DNA from: Bacillota bacterium
GTDB lineage: Bacteria; Bacillota; Dethiobacteria; Dethiobacterales; Dethiobacteraceae
DNA length: 37,217 bases
Reading direction: 5' to 3'
Assembly: GCA_012521345.1 (NCBI GenBank)
Contig: JAAYMN010000024.1
Location: forward strand, 1 to 37,217
The notes below the pieces were generated by a model. It was not told the DNA's origin. It searched no databases and saw only the letters and a list, made by a program, of their open reading frames with translations. A program made the position numbers and the translations under genes. Shown here piece by piece: positions 30,514-37,217 of this stretch; positions within the stretch are counted from its first letter, which is position 1; each line of letters begins with the position of its first letter.

Positions 30514-31104
30514 ATGGAAGCCAAACTTACCAAACGTCAACTACAGGCAAAGAAAACCCAGGATATAATTTACAAAACAGCCGTCCGGCTGATGCAGAGC
30601 AAAGGTTTTGACAACATTACCGTTGAGGAAATATGCCATAAAGCCGGCGTCTCCATCGGCTCCTTCTACAACTGTTTCAAGTCAAAATATGATGTGCTCA
30701 GTGCCATCTTCCAAGAAGCCGACAACTATTTCCTGCAGATTGTTTCCGCCAAAATCCGGCAGTTTGACAATTCCACCGATAAAATCCTGCACTTCTTCAA
30801 GTATTACGGCGACTACAACATGAGAAGCGGGGTTGACTTTGTCAAGCATCTTTTTAATGCCCGGAACAACATGTTCTTTACCAAAGGCCGCCCCATGCAG
30901 AATGTGCTGCAGGAAATCATTCACCAGGGCCAGCGTGCGGGCGAGATCCGCACAGACCTGACTCCGGAGGAAATCAGCCGCTATTTGTTCATTGCCGCCC
31001 GCGGCGCCGTCTATGACTGGTGTCAGCATGACGGCGGGTATGATTTGTCGGCTTACCTGGTCCGGTATATGAAACTGATGCTAACCAGTATTATTGCCGC
31101 ATAA
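30514..31104 (+). CDS. TetR-family transcriptional regulator
   Basis: A 196-residue regulator. The helix-turn-helix (about 12-60) has the TetR pattern: IIYKTAVRLMQSKGFDNITV, EEICHKAGVSIGSFYNCFKS and KYDVLSAIF. The rest is a helical ligand-binding and dimer domain with no known signature. It is convergent with the FAD/Rieske gene, sharing a bidirectional terminator, and is monocistronic. The targets are unknown; neighbours such as the methyltransferase locus or the FAD/Rieske gene are possible. ATG 30514 has a modest GGAG upstream. Confidence 0.88.
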   Translation: MEAKLTKRQLQAKKTQDIIYKTAVRLMQSKGFDNITVEEICHKAGVSIGSFYNCFKSKYDVLSAIFQEADNYFLQIVSAKIRQFDNSTDKILHFFKYYGDYNMRSGVDFVKHLFNARNNMFFTKGRPMQNVLQEIIHQGQRAGEIRTDLTPEEISRYLFIAARGAVYDWCQHDGGYDLSAYLVRYMKLMLTSIIAA

Positions 31105-31111
31105 GGCAAAA

Positions 31112-31144
31112 GCAGCCTTGCCGCTCTGGCAAGGCTGCTTTTTT
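31112..31144 (+). terminator. Terminator between tetR and the FAD/Rieske gene
   Basis: A perfect 11-bp stem, GCAGCCTTGCC with GGCAAGGCTGC, around GCTCT, followed by TTTTTT. The minus strand also has a run (TTTTGCC), so it may act in both directions. Confidence 0.88.
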
Positions 31145-31148
31145 ACCC

Positions 31149-32681
31149 TTATGTTTTGGCAGGCTCCTTCAAGGAAGAGAGCGGCTCTACCGCGGGGCCG
31201 GTGATTATTTCTCCCGTATAGGAAAATCTTGAACCGTGGCAGGGGCAGTCCCAGGTGCGTTCCGCCGCATTCCAGGAAAGCTCACAGCCGAGATGGGTAC
31301 AGGTTGTGTCAACCAGGTAGAGCTTCCCGTCCTCATCCCTGTAGGCACCCGCTTTTTGCCCGTGATACACGACATTTTTGCCTTCACCGGGGCGAACGTC
31401 TTCCACGGAGGGTGCGGAAGCCAGTTTGCCGGCAATAAATTCCTTGGCCACATTTAGGTTTTCCACCAAAAAGGTTTTAGCCGCGGCAGCCGCTGTCTTG
31501 CGTGCAGGGTCATAAACATCCTGCCAGGGGCTTTCACCTTTCACCAGCAAGTCCCGGATCAGGAGAGCGGCAGCCATGCTGTTTGTCATGCCCCATTTGG
31601 CAAAGCCGGTAATCAAATACAGGTTAGGTGAATCAGGCAGGAAGCGCCCAACATAAGGAATACGGTCGACTGTGGTGCAGTCCTGCGTTGACCAGCGGTA
31701 GCGGATTTCCGCGCCTGCATAAATTTCCCGGGCAAAAGCCGCCAAGTTCCGGTAATGGGTGGTGGTGTCAGGACCCTGGCCTGTTTTATGATGCTCGCCG
31801 CCAATCAGTACCAGTTGGCCACCGTCCACCGGTGTCGCGCGCAGCGAACGGCCGGGTTCTTCCGCTGAAATATACATGCCGCCGGGATACGGTTCCTTTG
31901 CCCTGATTGCCACCACATAGGAGCGCTCCACGTAAATCCGGGAAAAATACAGGCCGGCCTTATTGTAGCAGGGATACTGGGTAGCCAAAACTACTTTTGC
32001 GGCTGTTACCCGCCCGCCACCGTCGGCATGCAGGCAGAAGTTATCTCCCTCTTCCAGTTTGATAACGCGTGTCCGCTCGAAAAGATGACTTCCTCCTCCC
32101 GGGATTTCTGCCGCCAGGGCAAAAAGATACTTCAGGGGGTGGAATTGGGCCTGCTCCTCAAAGCAGAGAGCAGCCTTTACCGGAAACGGCAACCCGGGAT
32201 TATCCGTCACCGATGCCTTGATGCCAAGTGCGGACGCCAGGGCTGCTTCTTCCTCAAGCTTGGGTACATAATCATCCCGCCCGGTAAAAAGATAAGCATT
32301 TTGCCGGCTAAAATCACAGTCCAGCTTTTTGGTTGCAATCAGTTCCGCTATTTTTTTTATGGCCGTTTCATTTGCTTCTGCATACTGTTTTGCCAGGGAC
32401 TCGCCCAGGGCTTGCCTGATTTTGGTGTAAATTATGTCATGCTGGGAAGTGATTTTGGCGGTTGTATGGCCTGTAGCTCCCCGCCCGACCCGGTCCGCTT
32501 CCAGGACGGCGACACTAAAACCTGCTTCTTTCAGCAGCAGGGCACAGGTTATACCCGCGATCCCGCCTCCTACCACGGCCACATCCACGGAAATGTTCTC
32601 CGTCAGGGACGGGTATGTTGCTGGGGGAGCAAAATCAAGCCAATACGGGTGGGGAGGCCGGTCAAATTCAGTATGGGGCAA
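31149..32681 (-). CDS. FAD-dependent oxidoreductase with C-terminal Rieske domain
   Basis: A 510-residue protein. The N-terminal FAD-binding (DAO/DadA) part has VAVVGGGIAGITCALLLKEA and VLEADRVGRGATGHTTAKIT. The last 100 residues are a Rieske [2Fe-2S] domain with CTHLGC and CPCHGS, giving two Cys and two His ligands (near residues 461-482). Such fusions are common in Firmicutes; they are thought to oxidise an amine or similar substrate, passing electrons through the Rieske centre, but the substrate is unknown. The start is TTG 32681, seven bases after AAGGAGG; ATG 32702 would overlap that site. It is convergent with tetR. Confidence 0.85.
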   Translation of the reverse strand: MPHTEFDRPPHPYWLDFAPPATYPSLTENISVDVAVVGGGIAGITCALLLKEAGFSVAVLEADRVGRGATGHTTAKITSQHDIIYTKIRQALGESLAKQYAEANETAIKKIAELIATKKLDCDFSRQNAYLFTGRDDYVPKLEEEAALASALGIKASVTDNPGLPFPVKAALCFEEQAQFHPLKYLFALAAEIPGGGSHLFERTRVIKLEEGDNFCLHADGGGRVTAAKVVLATQYPCYNKAGLYFSRIYVERSYVVAIRAKEPYPGGMYISAEEPGRSLRATPVDGGQLVLIGGEHHKTGQGPDTTTHYRNLAAFAREIYAGAEIRYRWSTQDCTTVDRIPYVGRFLPDSPNLYLITGFAKWGMTNSMAAALLIRDLLVKGESPWQDVYDPARKTAAAAAKTFLVENLNVAKEFIAGKLASAPSVEDVRPGEGKNVVYHGQKAGAYRDEDGKLYLVDTTCTHLGCELSWNAAERTWDCPCHGSRFSYTGEIITGPAVEPLSSLKEPAKT

Positions 32682-32805
32682 TTTACTACCTCCTTCTTGC
32701 ATACCTTTTTACTATTGTTTACTTTCCGGCCTTGTTTTACCCATGCAACTAAAACAGCTTGACGCCGGATGTTGCCTGCAGTAAAAACCTGTATATAAAA
32801 ACAAC

Positions 32806-32843
32806 TGCCCGTCCTGACAGCAGAAAAGCTGCCGGGACGGGCA
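32806..32843 (-). terminator. Terminator after the LspA-like gene
   Basis: TGCCCGTCC and GGACGGGCA (9 bp) with an inner stem, followed on the minus strand by GTTGTTTTTAT. It ends the transketolase/LspA-like transcript. Confidence 0.78.
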
Positions 32844-32883
32844 TGCCGCTGCAGGCTGCCATGACATGAGAGCACAGCCATGT

Positions 32884-33372
32884 CTATTTCAGTTTAGTCC
32901 GCAGTCCCTGGTGGTCAATTGCCAGCATGAGCAAAAAAAGTCCCAGTGCCGTATTGATAAAAACATCTTTCAGGTCAAAGGTAAAAAAGCCGCGGAAGTA
33001 AATGTAATCAAGGCTGCCATTCCAAAGGGCTTTGTCAAGCAGTGAACAGATGCCGCCGGCAAACAGCAGGGAAAAAGTAATACTGATCAGGGCTGAGCCG
33101 GCAATGTTTTTTGTTATATATCTGTAAAGGCAAAAGATCATGGCCAGGACAATGAGCACAAAGACGATGTGCAGCCCTTTGCCGATCCCGAGCCGGAACA
33201 GGGAGTTAATCCAGGAATAGTCCCGGTTGAACATGGGACGGAAATAGAACCAGGGCTCAAGCAGCGGCAGGTTGGCCTCAAGATAGTAGCTGTTAATCAC
33301 CAGCTTAATGCCCTGCTCCACAGCAATGAGCAACGGCGCCAGAATATGGACAAAGCTTTTTCGTGCAGCCAT
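32884..33372 (-). CDS. Divergent signal peptidase II (LspA-like)
   Basis: A 162-residue membrane protein with four predicted helices, the normal LspA length. The catalytic aspartates of LspA appear conserved in SLDYIY and DLKDVFI. Other active-site residues have changed: the canonical GNLxDR is here CSLLDK, so Asn is lost and Arg is Lys, and the FN.AD motif is FDLKD. The early Asp is replaced in VEQGIKLVINSY. It may cleave unusual lipoproteins or have lost activity. ATG 33372 has AAAGGGAATGAG upstream. It follows the transketolase pair on the same strand with a 105-base gap. Confidence 0.6.
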   Translation of the reverse strand: MAARKSFVHILAPLLIAVEQGIKLVINSYYLEANLPLLEPWFYFRPMFNRDYSWINSLFRLGIGKGLHIVFVLIVLAMIFCLYRYITKNIAGSALISITFSLLFAGGICSLLDKALWNGSLDYIYFRGFFTFDLKDVFINTALGLFLLMLAIDHQGLRTKLK

Positions 33373-33477
33373 CTCATTCCCTTTCTGCATTTGCCGCGCA
33401 ATTTGTCTTTTCCGGACAGACAACACCCGAACCTTTCTCCGCATGGCAAACGAGGCGCCTTCCTGCAACTGAAGGCT

Positions 33478-34452
33478 TTATTTTGCCAGGAGCTGTTTCA
33501 GTACCGCTTTGACCCCTGCACCGTCATATCCGTAATATGCATACAATTCTTCCGGCTGTCCCAGTTCGGCAAAGACGTCAGGAATTCCCAGGCGCTTAAA
33601 TTTGCAGGGGACTCCGGCTTCCAGCACCACTTCGGCAACGGCCGACCCCAGACCGCCAAGCACATTATGGTCTTCTACGGTCACAATCACGCCCGTCTCC
33701 CTGGCCGCCTGCACCACGAGCTCAGCATCAAGCGGCTTGATGGTATGCATGTCTATGACGCGCACATCAATACCCTCGCGAGCCAGTTCCTGGGCTGCCA
33801 CCAGACCGTGATAAACGCCGATGCCACAGCCAATAACGGTGGCATCCTTGCCTTCCCAGGCAACTATACCTTTGCCAATCTCGTAAACATAGTCGTCAGT
33901 TTTGTAGACCAGGGGCTCTTCCCCCCGGGCCACACGGATATACATAGGACCGGGGTAGGTAAGCGACGCTTCAATCAGTTTGACGCACTGGTTGGCATCA
34001 GACGGAGCCACCATGGTCATGTTGGGGATGGAACGCATAATGGCATAGTCACAGACTGTATAGTGCGTGGGGCCGCCGCCGGAAGTAAGCCCGCCGTGGG
34101 TGCCAATCACGCGCACAGGCACATCATTGTAGGCCATGTCGGTATGGATCTGGTCCGTTGCCCGGACGGACAGGAAGGGACCGAAAGCATTCACATAAGG
34201 CAGCTTGCCGGTCAGTGCCAGGCCGGCGGCAATACCGATCGCATTGGGCTCGGCAATGCCCACCTCAATAAACTGCTCGGGAAAACGCTTGCGGAATTCG
34301 TCCTGTTTACTTCCGGCCGGTGTTCCGTCCGCGCAGATATAGACAATTTCCTTGTGTGTTTCCGCCAGTTCCAGCAATTTTAAAATAAAAAGATTGCGCG
34401 CCGATTCCTTTGCCAGCATATCGCCAAAATCCCAAGTTATACTTTCAGCCAT
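33478..34452 (-). CDS. Transketolase, C-terminal subunit
   Basis: A 324-residue half-transketolase containing the pyrimidine-binding and C-terminal domains. The glutamate that activates thiamine diphosphate is in EVGIAEPNAIGIAAGLA, and the GPTHYTVCDYAIMRSIPNMT block is typical. With the N-terminal subunit just upstream it should form the active enzyme that moves two-carbon units between sugar phosphates; split transketolases are common in clostridia and some are used for other ketols. TAAGGAGGCG precedes ATG 34452, 13 bases after the upstream stop. Confidence 0.9.
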   Translation of the reverse strand: MAESITWDFGDMLAKESARNLFILKLLELAETHKEIVYICADGTPAGSKQDEFRKRFPEQFIEVGIAEPNAIGIAAGLALTGKLPYVNAFGPFLSVRATDQIHTDMAYNDVPVRVIGTHGGLTSGGGPTHYTVCDYAIMRSIPNMTMVAPSDANQCVKLIEASLTYPGPMYIRVARGEEPLVYKTDDYVYEIGKGIVAWEGKDATVIGCGIGVYHGLVAAQELAREGIDVRVIDMHTIKPLDAELVVQAARETGVIVTVEDHNVLGGLGSAVAEVVLEAGVPCKFKRLGIPDVFAELGQPEELYAYYGYDGAGVKAVLKQLLAK

Positions 34453-34465
34453 GCGCCTCGCCTCC

Positions 34466-35335
34466 TTACCTCTTTCTTCTCTTTCTGGACTGTTCGATCA
34501 AGCGGTGGCATTCATCTCTCTTTTCGGGACTTAATCCGCCTGCATGCCACTTTTCTTCATTCTCCATAAAAGCAATACCCTTGCCTTTGACTGTATGGGC
34601 AATAATGCAAATCGGTTTTCGCGGTTCAACCGGTTCCACAGGCGGCAGATTGGAAAAGACTTCTACGATTTGCTCCATATCATTGCCATCGGCAATTTCA
34701 ATTACTTCCCAACCGAAAGCCCTCCACTTGTCAGCCAGCGGTTCCAGGCGGACGGTATTCTCTGTCCTGCCGTTCCCCTGGAGGTAATTCCTGTCCACAA
34801 TGGCTACCAGGTTGCCGAATTGCTGATGGCCGGCAAACATAATGGCCTCCCAGTTGGAACCTTCCTGCAGTTCACCGTCCCCCGTGATGCAGTAAACACG
34901 CCATGGCGCCCTGTCCATGCGGCCGGCGAAAGCAATGCCGCAGGCCAGGGAAAGGCCGTGTCCCAGCGAGCCCGTGGATGCCTCGAAGCCTTCTATATAC
35001 TTGCGATTGGGGTGCTGGCCGAATTTGCCTCCGATGCGGTTGTAGCCGTTGTAAAGAAATTCCTTGCTGTACATGCCAAGGTCGGCAAAAATGTTATAAA
35101 AAAGGCATCCGGAATGCCCCTTGCTTAAAATTAGCCTGTCCCTGTCCGGCGCTTTCGGATTTTTCGGGTCATAATTCAGGAAATGATAGTAGAGAGCCAC
35201 GGCTATATCACAAAGAGAAAGCGAGCCTCCCAGGTGTGCGTGGCCGATGGCGCAGGTCATATCGCACAATTGTTTGCGTATATCCACAGCTTTTTCTTCC
35301 AGCCATTCCACCAATGCCAGATCAGGTTTTCCCAT
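34466..35335 (-). CDS. Transketolase, N-terminal subunit
   Basis: A 289-residue half-transketolase with the thiamine-diphosphate motif GDGELQEGSNWEA and later IVDRNYLQG for metal and diphosphate binding. GHAHLGGSLSLCDIAVALYY near the start carries the conserved His and Gly residues. I start at ATG 35335 after AAAGGAGG; a longer frame to 35455 has no such site. It is translated with the C-terminal subunit and forms one enzyme with it. It may supply ribose and erythrose phosphates from fructose phosphate. Confidence 0.9.
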   Translation of the reverse strand: MGKPDLALVEWLEEKAVDIRKQLCDMTCAIGHAHLGGSLSLCDIAVALYYHFLNYDPKNPKAPDRDRLILSKGHSGCLFYNIFADLGMYSKEFLYNGYNRIGGKFGQHPNRKYIEGFEASTGSLGHGLSLACGIAFAGRMDRAPWRVYCITGDGELQEGSNWEAIMFAGHQQFGNLVAIVDRNYLQGNGRTENTVRLEPLADKWRAFGWEVIEIADGNDMEQIVEVFSNLPPVEPVEPRKPICIIAHTVKGKGIAFMENEEKWHAGGLSPEKRDECHRLIEQSRKRRKR

Positions 35336-35518
35336 GCCTTTATCCTCCTTTTTATCGGCGCTTGCCAGCCGTTTCTTTTGCCTTCTGTATTCATTCTGCA
35401 GCCCTGAGTGGATTCCCTGCTGCAGGTTTTTCCTTTTCCTTGACAGGAAAGCCATTCACCTCTAAAATATAACAACAGATTTGATTTGCAGCGCCAATAA
35501 ACTATAGGGAGCGATTGG

Positions 35519-36070
35519 ATGACAGAAATAGCAGCCATCATCGGAGAATTTTTCTCCCATTACAAGGAAATTCCCGTGGACAGCATTGAAATTAAGGAAG
35601 AAGTGCGGCAAATGTGCGAGCAGAATACTTGCGGCAACTACAATAAAAACTGGACCTGCCCCCCTGCAGTGGGCCCGCTTGAGGAAAGCAGCCGCAAATT
35701 CCGGCAGTATACCAAATTTATCCTCATATATCACGTCTACAAACTGCAAAACAGTTTTGACTGGCGGGGCATGCAGGAAGGGGGCATCGATTTCGGGCAG
35801 CGGCTGGTGGCGCTGAAACGCCGCCTGGAAGAAACGGAAGACGTCCTGGTTCTAGGGGCGGGCGGCTGCCGCTTGTGTCCAGAATGCACTTATGCCTCGG
35901 GCAACCCCTGCAGGAATCCCAAGGACGCCATTATTTCCTGTGAAGCCTACGGTATTGATGTCATGTCGCTGATGAAGAAAAACGGGCTGCCGTATTACAA
36001 CGGCCCCAATTCCATGACTCTTATTGCCGGCGTCCTCTACGGACGCCGCCGGGATACAGCCACGGCCTAA
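35519..36070 (+). CDS. DUF2284 cysteine-rich metal-binding protein
   Basis: A 183-residue protein of the DUF2284 family. It has about ten cysteines in family-typical blocks: MCEQNTCGNYNKNWTCPP near the N-terminus and GGCRLCPECTYASGNPCRNP near residue 120, which look like iron-sulfur or zinc ligands. Members are widespread in anaerobes and methanogens and their role is unknown. It is convergent with the TtcA-like gene and shares a terminator region with it. The start ATG 35519 has a TAGGGAGC site upstream. Confidence 0.82.
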   Translation: MTEIAAIIGEFFSHYKEIPVDSIEIKEEVRQMCEQNTCGNYNKNWTCPPAVGPLEESSRKFRQYTKFILIYHVYKLQNSFDWRGMQEGGIDFGQRLVALKRRLEETEDVLVLGAGGCRLCPECTYASGNPCRNPKDAIISCEAYGIDVMSLMKKNGLPYYNGPNSMTLIAGVLYGRRRDTATA

Positions 36071-36079
36071 AGCAATAAA

Positions 36080-36104
36080 AGTCCGGCAAGCCGGGCTTTT
36101 CTTT
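36080..36104 (+). terminator. Terminator after the DUF2284 gene
   Basis: AGTCCGG and CCGGGCT pair (7 bp with one G-T) around CAAG, followed by TTTCTTTA. Confidence 0.65.
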
Positions 36105-36969
36105 ATTCTTCATCATATGTATCCAGGTAGTGATGCCTGACGCCTTTCGCCTTCCAGCCCAAAACGGCGTCAAGCTGGACATTTTCGGCGGCGCGGAAAA
36201 TGGATTTTCGCACCTGCTGAAAATCACCCGCCAATTCTTTGATCAGTTTTTTTACCTCGTAACGTTTATTGCCTGTTTTCTTGGCCGCCACCATGCAGGC
36301 GCAATTAAGGGGCCAGATGCCGCTGTACTCAGTGTAGCGGATGATGGCTTCTTCATCTATGTAATACAGCGGCCGGATCAGTTCCATCCCGGGGAAATGC
36401 TGCGCTTTCAGTTTTGGCAGCATGGTTTTAAAGGTGCCGGCACAAAGAATATTGAGCATTATAGTTTCAATTACATCATCAAAATGATGCCCCAGCGCCA
36501 GCTTGTTGCAGCCCAGTTCCTGGGCTTTGGCATACAGTGCACCCCGGCGCATCCTGGCACACATATAGCAAGGATACTCTCCGGCTATTTTTTCCGCAAT
36601 GCGGAAAATATCAGATTGGAAAAGGCGGATAGGGATCTGCAAATAGGTGCAGTTTTCCACAAGCAGCTCACGGATCTGAGGATGGTATCCGGGGTCCATG
36701 GCGATAAACTCCAGGTCAAAGTCAGCCTGTTTGTGTCGCTTGAGCTCCTGAAACAACTTGGCCATCAGCATACTGTCCTTGCCACCGGATACGGCCACCG
36801 CAATTTTGTCCCCCGGCTGCACCAATCGGTAGTCCCGGACAGCCCTGGTAAACTTGCTCCAAAGGGAGCGCCTGAATTTTGTTACCAGGCTTTTTTCTAT
36901 TTCAGCAAGTGGCTTTCTTCCTTCCACCCGGACCGGAATTTCGCACCCTTCTCCTGCCAAACCTTCCAT
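36103..36969 (-). CDS. TtcA-family tRNA thiolation enzyme
   Basis: A 288-residue PP-loop ATPase with SGGKDS (61-66), CYMCARMRRG (Cys134, Cys137) and a third Cys in PLNCACMVAAKK. Two cysteines in CxxC plus a later one are the [4Fe-4S] ligands of TtcA-type enzymes, which make 2-thiocytidine in tRNA. Firmicute members of this family may act on other tRNAs or substrates, so the exact product is not certain. The promoter at 37032 is strong. ATG 36969 is preceded by a weak GGGTGG site. Confidence 0.75.
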   Translation of the reverse strand: MEGLAGEGCEIPVRVEGRKPLAEIEKSLVTKFRRSLWSKFTRAVRDYRLVQPGDKIAVAVSGGKDSMLMAKLFQELKRHKQADFDLEFIAMDPGYHPQIRELLVENCTYLQIPIRLFQSDIFRIAEKIAGEYPCYMCARMRRGALYAKAQELGCNKLALGHHFDDVIETIMLNILCAGTFKTMLPKLKAQHFPGMELIRPLYYIDEEAIIRYTEYSGIWPLNCACMVAAKKTGNKRYEVKKLIKELAGDFQQVRKSIFRAAENVQLDAVLGWKAKGVRHHYLDTYDEE

Positions 36970-37031
36970 AAAACCACCCCGACTTTGATACTGTTTTTTG
37001 CTTTGCGGTAAAAAAAAGCTTTCACTGCATT

Positions 37032-37060
37032 ATCATAAACTGTTTTGCTCAAGTTTGCAA
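37032..37060 (-). promoter_or_regulatory. Sigma-A promoter of the TtcA-like gene
   Basis: On the minus strand: TTGCAA, 17-base spacer, TATGAT. It ends 63 bases before ATG 36969. Confidence 0.7.
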
Positions 37061-37217
37061 TTTCCCTTTCCGCGGGCGCCGGTCAGCGAGAGTGTAGGAC
37101 TACAATACATCTTGGACACTAGGCTTTAAAAAAAGAATGCAAGATGAGGACAATTCGGTTATTGTTAAGTTACGACCACAAAACAGTACCGAAAGGAGTG
37201 CCTCATCCTGCATGAAC
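37061..37217 (+). other. Right-edge stretch, no gene identified
   Basis: The last 157 bases hold no complete gene. A GAAAGGAG site at 37190 and an ATG at 37212 (13 bases further, rather far) hint at a plus-strand gene starting at the edge, but only two codons are visible. There is no recognisable inverted repeat to call an insertion sequence end. Confidence 0.3.

Noticed and set aside
33169-34383. 404-codon open frame on the plus strand
   Set aside because: Antisense to the transketolase C-terminal gene, which has clear motifs. It has no domain I recognise and no ribosome binding site.
1-37217. CRISPR arrays, rRNA genes, long direct repeats or complete insertion sequences
   Set aside because: None seen on reading both strands. 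The right edge has a possible gene start but no inverted repeat to mark an element.

Overview
The window looks like chromosome from an anaerobic, endospore-forming Firmicute with roughly balanced base composition. The evidence is an SspH-type small acid-soluble spore protein, strong AGGAGG-type ribosome binding sites with several TTG/GTG starts, CCA-encoding tRNA genes, a transketolase split into two genes, and a large corrinoid/methyl-tetrahydrofolate methyltransferase locus of the kind found in acetogens and related clostridia. The genus cannot be fixed from the sequence alone.

Layout. 1-119 is the start of an EamA-type permease cut by the window edge. 306-887 is a LysM protein, possibly sporulation-controlled. 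943-4428 (minus) holds an FMN-reductase-like flavoprotein, a histidine-kinase-like protein with no visible phospho-acceptor histidine, and a GPH-family sugar symporter. 4688-5271 carries three tRNA genes (Ala-CGC, Val-CAC, Gln-CTG) around a decayed reading frame. 5429-7691 (plus) has a YjbQ protein, a small rubrerythrin-like protein and a PAS histidine kinase. 7707-8858 is a solitary DNA methyltransferase. 9001-12466 is a three-gene oxidoreductase operon (FAD enzyme, SDR, zinc alcohol dehydrogenase) with a clear promoter and terminator.

12815-18337 (minus) is a cell-envelope operon: ftsE, ftsX, a secreted coiled-coil protein whose C-terminus is DUF3048 instead of a peptidase, a DUF4015 lipoprotein resembling glycoside hydrolases, and a CofE-like ligase. 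I read the third gene as a non-canonical FtsEX effector; this is the best candidate here for an undescribed system.

18582-29868 (minus) is a corrinoid methyl-transfer locus. It has three corrinoid proteins (two nearly identical), three URO-D-superfamily proteins, one methyl-tetrahydrofolate:corrinoid methyltransferase, a ferredoxin/ASKHA reductive activator, a GntR/UTRA regulator, a flavin reductase, a LarE homologue, and two tiny genes (48 and 37 codons) placed directly after two of the URO-D genes. The likely flow is: substrate methyl group to corrinoid protein (by URO-D-type methyltransferases), then to tetrahydrofolate (by the pterin-binding methyltransferase), with the activator re-reducing inactive Co(II). 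The methyl donor cannot be read from the sequence. Two promoters in this locus carry perfect TATA-type inverted repeats at the -10 region, and one of them drives the operon containing the GntR gene, which suggests autoregulation.

30102-37217 holds sspH with a sigma-G-like promoter, a TetR regulator, a FAD/Rieske oxidoreductase, a divergent signal peptidase II homologue, split transketolase, a DUF2284 protein and a TtcA-family protein. I saw no CRISPR array, rRNA, complete insertion sequence or cobalamin riboswitch.
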